From Diphasiastrum complanatum (lineage: Eukaryota > Streptophyta > Lycopodiopsida > Lycopodiales > Lycopodiaceae): a DNA stretch of 64,000 nt. Numbering within the stretch: the stretch's first letter is position 1; every line of letters starts with the position of its first letter. Shown piece by piece: positions 36,753 through 48,281 of this stretch. Location of the stretch: NCBI GenBank assembly GCA_029204225.1, contig CM055101.1, positions 58,761,579 to 58,825,578 on the forward strand, in the 5' to 3' direction. The notes beneath the pieces were generated by a model, which did not search any database, was not told the origin of the DNA, and saw nothing but the letters and a program-made list of their open reading frames with translations. The translations under genes and the position numbers were made by a program.

Positions 36753-38808
36753 TCTTGCTCTGTGGTCCATTTTAGTTGACTAGGTCCGAAATAACTCACA
36801 CAACTATACGAGTCATTCCCTGATTTTCGCAACGACTTTTGTCAGCTACAAGAATCCTAGAGGAGGTGAGTAATTTCAAAAAAAAAAAAAAAAAACCTCC
36901 CAAATAAGATAAGAAAACCTAGAACAAACTTGTAGAAATACTTTCAAGGTGCAAAATCTTTGATCTCTCCTAAAATAGGACTATCTAGTACTCGCATAGC
37001 CTGTATTTTGGCAAGATCTGGACTTGTGCGAGTCCCAGGCATGCATGCGAATTTTATCCTGAGAGGTTCATTTGTGATCACAACGAAGACCCATAATTTC
37101 AAGCACTTGAAACTTAGTAAAATCCTCTAAGATCAACATCATATGGTTCCACTCAGGAAACTCCAAGCTCTTGCAAATACACGTTGCACCTAGAATTGTA
37201 TATATCCATCTTCCATTGCCGACAACCCTATCATGATGAATATGTTTTGATAGCCTTAGGCACCTCTAGTAGGGAATGCCTTAGGAATGTCCTAGTAGGA
37301 AACCATAGATCCGTCATGATAAGTTTGCCAAATCTGTCAATATCAACATCCATCACCCATCACCTAAGTGCATAGAATCTCAACATAGAGAGCGCTTGTT
37401 TTGAAACAAGTTTGTCTGAGACAGTTGTTTTTCTTGTAAGGCGTTCAATGGTATGTTAAGAGCGTTTTGATGGCAAGGAGCAAATGGCCTGTCTTAATCT
37501 CAAGCTAACAAATGTTGAGTTTTCTGGGTGAACATTAGAGAAGACCCTTTAAGAATTCGTGCAAGATGTAGTTTATATTATCATAATATTATAACACTAA
37601 TACTTTTGACTTGCCATAACTTTTTAATCGTAGCTTAGAAGATGTCATCTAACATATCATTGGAAAGCCCTTGTTGAGCGCTTTTCAATGCACCAAACTC
37701 CGCTAAATTCAAACTTACCACTAAAAAGTTATGCCATTTTTAGTGTGGAATCAAAATGTGGACTCAAAAAGTTACGTTACGTAGATTTCAAATTTGAGTG
37801 TTTTGATTGGTCCATGTGTAAGAAAAAATTGAGAAAAAATATAAAAAGAATCTTTACAAAGGGTCTCTTTTGGATTAAGAACTCCTCTAATGAGTTTTGT
37901 GTGCTGAGTTACTACTGACCGATGGGGATCAATCCATTGCCTTCAAATCTCGAGACCGCCGATGAAAGAGGCTTGTCCAAGTACTGCCACCCTCAAGTGG
38001 TAATACGAGAACAGGAGACTCTAGTGAGGCAAATGACAGTGGCATGTCAACAATGCCAAACATGTCAAACCAGGATCAGATTTCATTGGAATAACTCGAA
38101 AATATTATGAGACTCTATGTTATCACCAATGGTAAGATACAGAGCAAAAATGGCTATTTTTGCATATTTCATCATGGTAAGTATTCGCATAGATTCGCGG
38201 CGAAAACTTTAACACATGTGCGAATACTCTACTTACATATCTTGACCAAGAAATCGAAAAAGGCCCCCTTAAATCAAAATTGGCCTATGCGAATAGGTTG
38301 GAGGTACTTTTGCCCTAAGGACCAGAGGCTCTAGAAATATCAGGAAAGTTCAAAGAAGGTGCGAGAAACATAGCAACCTCCTCCAAATTATCTAACGATA
38401 CAAATTCGTGATCTTTCTTCAAATAGTACTCGCATGGTACTCGTTTTGGCAAGCTTGGCCTTTGTGCGAATCTCTTCACTTGTGTGCAAATTCTCCAGAG
38501 CTAAAACTAGCAAAGTCATACCCCAATACCTCTCGAAAGATCAAAACTTGAAAACTTAGCATCATCAATCCAAGCATGAAAATGAGATCTCTCACTGCCA
38601 AAAGTGAAATAGTGAGATATCTTTATACTTAGGCTTGTACATATTCACAATTACCATCAACATCTTGGTCACATATTCCTACCTTGTCTAGTTGGGAGAA
38701 GCCTTAGGTATATTCAGTAGGGATTGCCTTGGATATAGCCTAGTAGGGAGCCATAGATAAGCAAGAGTAGGATATCACACTCATCATCCACCATCCATCA
38801 CCTAAGTA

Positions 38809-39090
38809 TTGATTTTCTGCCAGAGCACCATGAGTGAGAAGTCAGATCAGCCTCCTCCCAAAGTGGACAGGAGAATTCCACGGATTGATGCACCAAATCT
38901 GATGGGGAAACCAACCCTGTACGATTTTTTCAAGACTTTGAAAACACTTGTACGTTCTACGGCGATACTTCTGAAGCTGAAAAGCTCAGACTATTCCCCA
39001 TGATCCTACTTGGTGACGCAAATGAATGGTATGTGAATAGTGAAAAGTCAGACGCAGCCATGTGGATTGCAGTCACGACGGCCTCAGCTC
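38809..39090 (+). pseudogene. Gypsy gag remnant
   Basis: The first frame starts MSEKSDQPPPKVD and breaks near 38940. Another frame continues with TFYGDTSEAEKLRLFPM and GDANEWY, the conserved core of gypsy gag (Retrotrans_gag). It ends at a stop near 39127. No zinc knuckle is seen. Confidence 0.7.
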
Positions 39091-41442
39091 CTCATCAACA
39101 TAGACCAACCAAGGCCAACCAAGGCCAATAGGCCCAGGTTTTCATCAACCTCGATCCTCTGGTTCTATGACCCATCCTACACCACTTTTACATTCTCAAC
39201 CAGAGTCTTCTTATCCATGATCGATCGCTCCCCATCCAACACAACAATCTTTTGTAGAAAGTCGACATATTGCTACATCGTCTATCACACAAGTTGATTC
39301 CGACTACACAGACCCACCGATGTCCTATATAGAAGATACCAATGTGCCTACTCATCAAGTTGATCCATTTGCACCTTACTAAAATTAGTAGTATTCGATG
39401 TGTCTAGGCTTGTCTAGTCTTACTGATTTTTTTGTCATCCATGGATACATAGTTGCTTATGATCTTACATCATATCTAGCAATCACGTGAGGTCTATCTC
39501 AAACATCATTCATAGATAAGACCGAGAATGTACCACCTCAGATCTGTGTCTTCGTTACGTCTTTATGACCAAGCAATTGATATCATACCCTGGAGCCAAG
39601 TTTTGAGCTATTGCTTGATGAATCATGAGTTTTGTGTCTAGATGATAACAAATACGTTTTATCTGAGTGAAAGTAATCTAAGACATAATTGTCTTATTAC
39701 ATGCTACGTAGATGTTATATGTTATCACTTGTTTTTTTTTTGTAACACTGTAGCTATGGCCTTATGCCAAGTTCGATACTGGATTGCAAGAGTTTGGTCT
39801 AAGAGTGTCATGCAAATCCTTCTATAGAGTTATCTGCTACAATTTTTCATTTTTTCTCTTATTTCAAGTTTTGTCCTGTCAACTATGTCATTTGTTGCTA
39901 CCTGTTTGTTTGTTCTATTGTTGTATGGTTGCATGTGTTTTCTTTTGCAGCAGCACTATAGGTGATATTTCATCAGCAATTTTATTCTACCTCTACAGTT
40001 GTAGTAACACATGAATTTTCATTGGGATAAATCTCTACATCTTTACCAATGATTTCAACAACTTTCAATATGAACAAAAAGAGCAATCAAGGACTTCAAC
40101 AAATGCTTAGTTTGGCAACAAAATGAGCATCTTATCAGACTGCAACCATGATCTAGCAAAAGATCTATCTTCCCAACAAGATGGAATATCTGCAACAACA
40201 CCACCACTGCCATTGGCAATTAGCAGTTGGTTTTACGTAAGCGCTACAATATCCACGCTTTTCCAATTGCCTCACCATGGCCATCAAATCATCAATAAAG
40301 TGGTAGCTTGTACCCGTGAAGGGCTCTCAAGTCACATCAAGGGCAAAATCTATGTGCAAATTGAGGCAGACGACCAGTGTTCCTACCAACGCCAACAACA
40401 ATGCTTCATTGGAAAAATATACATTGAGCAGTGGTTGCCCATACTACCGATGTTGTACATCATCCATTCAATCATCTGCAAAGGCCACAAAAAGCACAAG
40501 TCATCAGCGAGCGACATCCCATAGGCCTACGTAAACTGAAGAAATCTTAAGTCAATCAGAGATTGAAGCTATGAGCGCACAACCTCAATGACAAAGCTAT
40601 TTTCAAAGACGAGCAATGATGACTCCGTGGAGAATTGTACAAAGAGCATTGGCTATATTATGGACAGATATGCAAATCCACACAAGACCCATCTCATTCC
40701 TTTTTTCCATCCATTCATTCTCTCATATTCCACAATATAATACATCTTGCAACTTCATCTCGCTTCCCCCATCCTTGTCTCAAGTCTTCATTCCTCCCCA
40801 ATGGATCAATCTGCACTGCTCTAGTTTGTCAACTACAGTATTTCGTGAAGCAGACAAATCTACGACATCTGCAGCATACCATTGATAAGGTTTGTGGCGC
40901 TTGAAACAACAAACTCAAGAATGTTAGAGGTTCTCAACAGTGATAATGAGCCATGTCTTAAAACAAAACAAAACAAAAAAAAAAATGACACGTTAACAGC
41001 TTCTTGATCATTCAAAAAAAAAAAAAAACAAGGCCATACACGCCTCTATACATTTGCGACCGCTTGAAGAGTTCTTGAACTCTGTGAAGAATTCAAACAG
41101 CTGCAAGAATGGAAACCTCTGCTACCAAAAGTGCTTCAAAAGACAATAATGAGTAAAGTTTGATCCATCCAGCCCCCTTCACCACTTCCAAGATTTCAAC
41201 ACCCTCTATCACACCCACTCCATCTTCATCTCACTGCTGTTCAGTAACCCCTTGTGTGGCATTCACATCATGTCTCAAGAAATACTAAGCTCATGTACAT
41301 CATCCGTTGAATCATTTGCTTGAGCAATTAAAAGTTCCACATCTACAAGCTGCACCGACTTTGACTCCTCCAGCACCATAAGGAGCGGGGTCTTAACATT
41401 GCACTTGGTGTGGGACCGCCAAGTTCTTAACGGAGGGGATAA

Positions 41443-41938
41443 TGTAGGTTGATATTCCAAGGAGTATCCTAGCCATCCTGAGGAACATCTTCAAAAATAC
41501 AAGATAGAATCTAAATGTAGAACTTGCCCAACAAGTTTAGGCTTTTACGGTATCCGTACTAGCTTAAGTTATTTAGTTCTAAGTTTAAATTGCCATGGGC
41601 ACTGCACATAGATATGTAATTTCAAGTTATGTAAAAGTTAGTCACAAAGGCCTATTGGGGATTTGTCCCATGGCACCAGTGTGATTCAAAGTTAAGTTAG
41701 TCTATGTGACTTACTTGTCCCACAGTGCATTTCTGTAAGTGACCACCACTCCAAGTATAAATAGGAGTGGAAGAGTCCATTTTCGAGAAGAACCTCATTT
41801 GCAATACAGGCCTAAGCTTTCCTTGTGTTTTTCCTTGTGTGGTTTCATGTACTGTGTTACTTCACATTGTATTGTATATTATTCATTTGGCAATAGGTTA
41901 AATCAATCTAGGCCCTCCATTTTTCTAGACGACAAAAT
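41443..41938 (+). repeat. 3' LTR, truncated by a copia fragment
   Basis: It starts TGTAGGTTGATATTCC after a polypurine tract and matches the 5' LTR for about 490 bp. It then stops at TTTTCTAGA, where copia D sequence begins, so the last about 245 bp of the LTR are missing. Confidence 0.85.
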
Positions 41939-44090
41939 ATGGCTACAACGATCCAGACAAGAGTGGCAATCAGTCTTGATGGCGCAAACTGTAGGTTCTA
42001 CAAATTCAAAATCAAAACGCTTCTGAAGGGCGAAGGCATCTAGTCGGTGACCGAATTCTCAGAGGTGCAGCCTCCAAAGAGAGACCCGAGGAGAGCTGAA
42101 TGGATCAGAAAGGATGAGCGTGCAATGGCGATCATCATTTCGTCCATCAACAAAGAACTACTCATGCAAATCGAAGACTACGAAAGCAGCCATGCAGCAT
42201 GGGAAAGATTAAAATAGAAGTATAAAGTGAGGACTGCAGCTTCAGTGATGCATCTTCACAATCAGCTGCAATCCATACGATGGGATGGCAACCAGCTAGA
42301 TCAGCATGTTGAGAAGATGAGAACGATCTTCGCTCAACTCGCTGCATCAAGACAGGAGCACCAGGTCCCAGCACCACAACAACTAATGTACTTCATGAAG
42401 TCTCTAACGATGTCCTATCAGCCATTGAGAATGCTCATACTAAGCTTACCAGATATGACATTCGACAAAGCGATCAGTCTTGTCATTGATGAGAGACTGA
42501 TGAGGGATGAAGGAGAAGAAAGCAGTGATCAAGAGAAGGTTCTCTTCATGAAAGGAAAGAAGAAAAACAAGAACAAACCTAGATTCGAGAACACGAAGTC
42601 CTCAAATCAACAATCTTCTTCCTGTGATCACTACCACAAACCAGGCCATATGGCCAACAAATGCTGGTTCAATCCAACAATACCTTGCATGCACTGCAAG
42701 AAGAAGGGACGCATACGATTGCAAATTCAACCCAAAAATAAAGAACAAAACTGAAAAGACAAACATTGTAGAGTCATCCAAGGATGCGGACAGAGATGAT
42801 GAAGCCTTCACAATACTTGATGAAGCTTCAATGAGCTACACTGAATGCGACTACAACGTAGTCATTGATTCAGGAGCTACATCACACATCACCTACAACA
42901 AGAAGGTCTTGATCGACTTTCGAGAACTCAAAAACAACAGAGCAGTGGTTCTAGGTGATGGGAGCCGACACGATGTCAAAGACATCAAGACCCTACAGCT
43001 ACGAACATTGTCAGGTCAAGTAGAACTACCAAGAGCACTCTATGTGCCTACACTCAGAAAAGATCTACTATCAGTTTCCAAGATGACAGATCCACTCTGA
43101 TGTCTGTGGACCGATGAAGATGGATTCGCTCTTAAGTTTGAGGTATTTTCTAATGTTCATAGATGATTGCAGCCGGATGACTACGATTTACTACCTAAAG
43201 AAAAAATCTGAAGTGTTCAAATCCTTCAAAAATTTTGTGGCTTTTGCAGAGAGACACACCTCAAAGAAGATATAGATCATCAGATCTGACAACAGAGGTG
43301 AGTACAAGAGCAAACAATTTTCAAAATTCTACCAAGAACAAGGAATCGAACATCAGTTCACTCCTATGTACACACCAAAATACAATGGTGTCGCGGAGAG
43401 GAGAAACAGAACGCTAGTCAAAGGAACCAGATGCATTATAATTGCCAAGTCAATTCTGGGCTGAGACAATAGCTGCAGCTGTATACTTGCAGAACAGGTC
43501 AACAACGACAACGCTAGAAGACAAGACACCATACAAAATATGGACAGGTAGAAAGCCTGATCTATCATATGTATGTGTGTTTGGATGTGCAGCATATAAG
43601 CACATTCCAAAAGAAAAAAGAAGCAAGCTCGATGACAAATCAGAACAAACGATCATGGTCGGGCACTCAAATGGAACACAAGTGTACAGGCTCTACAACC
43701 CAACAACAAAATAGGTTGTTTCGAGTAGAGATGTGAAGTTCGATGAGTCTACATTTCCTGGACTAAAAGATGAAAGAGGCCATGAGATCTTCACACTGCT
43801 GCCAATTCAAGTGGGAGATCAAGGACAGACATCAAATCAGAATGTTGAGCCACAGACTCCGAAGCAGCAAGAAAGAGGATCAACCCCACGAACAAGAAAC
43901 GCTCGAGCAGCGACGAAACAAATCTAGAAGGTCAACAAGACAAAGACAACCTCCAGACCGATACGTTGACAATGTTCAGTGGAGCGAAGACACCCAATTC
44001 GAGTACTACAGCTTCACTGAAGAGCCAACAACATATCAAGAAGTTTTCCAAAGTCCTCTATTGGCATTCATCCAGTTCTTTCTCAGAAGT
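41939..44090 (+). pseudogene. Copia family D gag-protease-integrase fragment
   Basis: A gag begins at ATG 41939 and carries two nonsense codons (near 42041 and 42214). The following frame includes LHNQLQSIRWDG. The first zinc knuckle is damaged (CDHYHKPGHMANKC, second Cys to Tyr). The protease has an intact VIDSGATSH at about 42860. The protease end is joined directly to SDVCGPM at about 43090, so the integrase HHCC domain is deleted. Integrase core pieces follow (FIDDCSR, IRSDNRGEY, NGVAERRN), with a stop near 43277. The region ends before RT. No LTR or primer-binding site is found, so it is an internal fragment. Confidence 0.88.
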
Positions 44091-44129
44091 TGATTGCTGA
44101 TAAGCGGTGACAATTGACCGTATATAGTC

Positions 44130-44520
44130 TGTCTGCATAAATGAACGTAACGGTCACTCTGCAGAAATGAACGTAAACTGTTATCAGAAAAAGTGACAGT
44201 GTTGCAAAAAAAATGACAGTGTTGACTTTCTACGAGAAATGCGACAATGTCGCAAAATCTCATTTCCTTAATATTTGGGATAGCCCCACACTTTGCCAAA
44301 GTCATTTTCTTAACATTTGAGGCACTTTGAAAAATGCAAAAAATGCGACACTGCATTTTTACTCGCAATTTCGGACAGGCAAAAAAGATGACACTGCATT
44401 TTTATTCAAAATTTTTGACAAGCGAAAAATGCGAAAAAGCGACACAATCAGGTTTTTGTAGAGAGAGAAAACCCGACACTGTTGTCAAACTCTGTGTATT
44501 TCTGCAAACTGTGTAAAAAC
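44130..44520. repeat. Cluster of GCGACACTGC/GACAGTGTTGC motifs
   Basis: About ten copies of a GACACTG/CAGTGTC word in both orientations within 400 bp, including the near-palindrome TGCGACAATGTCGCA (about 44250). This is reminiscent of transposon subterminal repeats. Related words recur at about 55070-55240. Confidence 0.6.
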
Positions 44521-44529
44521 ACTTGTAAT

Positions 44530-46885
44530 TCTATAGACTGTATAAAAACACAGAAAAAATCGCAAAACTAGATAAACAGTTGGATGAAGATTAAAAAGCG
44601 ATTAGTTGATTAGTAGGAAGGAGAATAATCCAACAAAACTCAGCATAGATCATGATTGGAAAGAGGAATACATATAAAACTTGTGGAGATCCTTCCTTGC
44701 ATCCTATTACCTCTCTAATGCTATTAGATGAGTGATGCATCCATCCTGCAATTCTATTGGATGCTTCTAGAAGATTTCTCAATTTTTATTGGACCCCTTG
44801 ACCAAAGCCAACACTTTGACTTGATCACTCATCAAATTACATTAACACAAGTTTCACAAGCCTATTTACAAGCCTAACTAGCTCGAGATTGCATCATAAA
44901 CTACTTTTGGCTCAATAGAGGCATTACATGTGAATTTGACCAATTTGCCATCTATGCCAATTTTTGGCCCTATCACAACTCTACACAAAGATGCTTGACA
45001 TAAAAACTTCCATACAATAGGCATCATCCAAAACTAAAATTGTCGTACATGAATTTTGAGATGTAGAAATCTCAATAAAGCAAGATAGTACATCAAGTAA
45101 TGAAAGAGAAGCAAAAGTGAGAATGTTAAAGTGGATATCACCTGAGCTTTGCCTCTCTTTATCATAAAAGATGAGCCATAAAGACTTGGCCATCAATCTT
45201 AAAGATCCCCTTCAAATCATACATTGAGGAGGCTCACATATTCTTTGAATAATAGTATACCCATTATGAAGCTTTTTAGATGGATCAACAACTATAGAAA
45301 AGAACTGATGGATGATGCAAAGCAATTTAAGTGGATGGTAGGTGCACTGTAGTTAGATCATCTTGATACTCAATTTGTTATCAAGATAGATTTGATGATT
45401 AGATATCTAAAGAACTAGTAAATATAAAACTCAAACCAACTCAATGTTGTATTTGGCATATTACTATACTACACTCACTATTTTATGTAAACAAATAACA
45501 ATGGTTTACAAAAGGATCCTAATAAGGTAAGATTACCGCAAAGTGCCTACATGGTCAATGATCTAATTTTGTCTATCTTGGTCACATAAGATGGGTTCTA
45601 GACCAAGATTCTAAGCTAACCTTATATTAGAAGAGTTAAGTCACCATGAAGCTCCCCACAAATGTCACTGATTGAATTCTTCGAATTAGTATAAGCTTAA
45701 AGTTTAAGCACTAGACAAAAATCCGTAAAAGATGAATTAAAAACCTCAGATATTTTCAAGGTAGATCACTTCACTCCTTGACAGTTGAGATCTAACCAAA
45801 AACTAGTTGGGCAAATGTTTCTTACTCAGTATGAGTTGCTGGAATGCTTTTCAACTAGCTTTGGAGGCAGCAAAAACATTCGTTGAGTTGTCAGTAGAGA
45901 TGTCTCAAAAACCTCTATGCCAAGTCAATGAATGCTTTTATAAAGAGCTGAAAATCCTTGCCTTCACACATGTGGGATGAGTGTTTTCAAAATTATAGTG
46001 TAAAACATTTGTTGAGATCTCTGTAGAAAGCTTAGGACAAGGAACATATTGGCAAATATTTTTAGACACTCCTTGCATATGTGGAGGTGAGTGTTTGGAG
46101 AAAATTAGTCTTGTTTACTTTAAAAATCCTTCTAACATTGTCTCAACTTACTTTGGACTTTCCCAAAGTCCATTTTCAAAAATGGACTCGAGAATATACA
46201 ACACACCAAATTAAACATATTTTTGATATAATTGATACTGTGATTCATCCATCTAAATTGGTATCATCTAACGATAAAAACATCATTTAAATTGACAATA
46301 CTTTTGGTATAACTACAACAACATGATGACTAGCATCTGAACATATTCAAACATCTTATGTGATATTCAACAAACACCCATCACAACTAATTTTGAATCT
46401 CACATTCAAATGAAAATGTTCAAACATCTTATGAGACATTCAACAAACATCCATAACAACCGATTTTGAAAATGAGTTTGTTTATTATATTACGGAAAAT
46501 GGCGGTAATAACCCCTACCGCCTGGGGTATTTACAATGTATCACAAAATATATGCATCTATGCATTGCCCTAAGTATTAGATGAACCTGAATCTAAATCT
46601 ACATCTTGAAAACCCACATCTCTTGGTGCGGTTCTCTAGAAGACTGGCTCTCAGAACCCGATTGCAAAGATCTTACAACATCGAGATAAGACTTAGTCCG
46701 CCTGATGTTTTTCAGAGTGTCGACGCATATAAGTTTGTGACCCATGACATTTAATAACAGCACCACATAGTAAGATAACCTAAACATTGGGAAGGCATCA
46801 ACTCCATTGTTGAGTCATCACTTGGTGCATCCGCATTGTATAGGACATATAGAACAGGTTGCAAATTTTGCATTTGCATTTTGTC
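44530..46885. other. Unassigned interval
   Basis: No gene family, RNA or array is recognised. Short frames at 45196-44981 (minus) and 46081-46290 (plus) have no signature. The words ACATCTTATG(T/A)GA with ATTCAACAAACA(C/T)CCAT repeat near 46340-46460. Confidence 0.4.
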
Positions 46886-46889
46886 TTGT

Positions 46890-47097
46890 TTTAAAGAGAT
46901 AGCAAGAAGCTTATCCACACGTGTGAATGGTATCTTGACATGTGTGAGTAATAACTCATTCACATGGAAGTCCAATCTATTTACAAAAAGTTTGACCAAT
47001 TTGACCATTTTCAAGGATACTTCGGACACTTCGAATAGAGGTAGCTGAGTTTGTCACTCATCGAAGTAGTCAGACAAGTTGGAAGTGATATTTTAAC
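46890..47097 (-). repeat. LTR fragment related to copia A2 LTR
   Basis: On the minus strand it begins TGTTAAAATATCACTTCC, identical to the start of the LTR at 53211. After a different middle of about 75 bp it matches that LTR again over about 125 bp (GAAAATGGTCAAATTGG to GTGTGGATAAGCTTCT). Confidence 0.85.
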
Positions 47098-47185
47098 AAT
47101 CATTATTATCCGTTCTCCAAGTAATCCAAGATCTTTTAATAGGTATTTGTTTGATCAGTTGGCATCAACATCTAAGCCAACAGAG

Positions 47186-48137
47186 TGGTATCAGACCAAG
47201 GTATTTTCGGATTACTAGAGTCTAGGATATATAGGAAACTAATACGTTCTTGTTTTTCTAGAGCTAGTTCATATTCTGTTGTGTAATATCTGTTCCTCAA
47301 TTATAATGAAAGGTTGAACCACAAAGATCCGTCTGATCAACAAGTTCAACGAAGATGAGTTCCACATGTGGAAATTCAAGATGAGAATGATCTTAATCGA
47401 GAAGGAGCTATAGGGATACGTAAATAGTTCAATAGCCAGACCGGCAGAATCTGAATTGCTCCCAGCATGGGAAGAAAAGGATGGCAAAGCACTTGCCATT
47501 GTTTCCTTGAATCTGAAGGACACTCAGATTGCTCATGTATCAAACAACACTACCTCCAAAGAAGCGTGGGATATCCTAACAATATCTATGAGACTTCAGA
47601 TGTATCGACTTGTCTCTTTCTAAAGAAGAAGGTACTTACACTCAAGATGTGAAGCCACCTCAGTCAGCGATCACCTGAACGAATTCAAACAGCTGTTGAA
47701 TCAACTTGCTACAATAGGTTCCCCTATATTAGAAGAAGACTCAACAATGTCTCTTCTTGCCAGTCTTCCATCCTCCTATGAAAACCTAGTATTGCTTCTA
47801 AGCAATACTCTTGCACTGTTGACAACAAGCCTATTGCGGGAAGAAGTCAAGAGAAAAAGCTTATCCACAACGAGTACAAAGTCAATGGCATTGTACTCTA
47901 ATAAACATCAGTCCAAGGAGAAGAACTTCAAGGACAAGAAGACAAAGGTAGAGCAGCCAGATTCAATGCAACAACAACAACAACACAGACAGTAACATCC
48001 TTCCAAAACCAAATTCTTTTGCAGATATTGCAAAAGAACAAATCATGACATCAAGGATTGTCATATCCTCAAGCACAATGAAGTGAGGAAGAAGATGTAG
48101 CAGCACGAAGACAGAGGTTCTGACTCTGCTAAGAGTG
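47186..48137 (+). pseudogene. Copia family B leader and gag (plus copy)
   Basis: A TGGTATCAGACC primer-binding site (47186-47197) leads into a broken gag (FHMWKFKMRM start, IAHVSN, SYENLVLLL). It ends in a CX2CX4HX4C knuckle (CRYCKRTNHDIKDC, about 48020-48061). Stops and frameshifts occur near 47410, 47580 and 47650. Sequence switches to family C near 48137. It is closely related to the minus copy at 60.6-62.6 kb. Confidence 0.85.
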
Positions 48138-48281
48138 TTAGATCCTAACTTTGCCTATACTCCATCACTTGATGTGAAATAGATCTTGTTTTAGAGATAT
48201 TTGAGTAGCTAGTGAGAATCAATTCACAAATTGTTGTAAGATCTTTCATAGGAGGAGATAGTACTCAATTATTGGATCCTA

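Larger units (their letters stand above)
35497..41442 (+). mobile_element. Internal region of non-autonomous LTR element
   Basis: The stretch between the two LTRs is almost 6 kb and lacks pol. Only a gag remnant is detectable (38809-39090). It contains a tandem repeat at 36465-36752 and an internal duplication in which 36950-37385 resembles 38400-38815 (shared GTACTCGCAT, TTGGCAAG, GTAGGGA and CATCACCTAAGT blocks). It ends in a purine-rich tract (CGGAGGGGATAA, 41431-41442) before the 3' LTR. The layout fits a LARD-type element that depends on a gypsy partner. Confidence 0.75.

Noticed and set aside
41443-44090. Reading the LTR at 41443 as the 5' LTR of copia D
   Set aside because: No primer-binding site follows it, and its partner LTR lies upstream at 34742 after a gypsy-type primer site layout.
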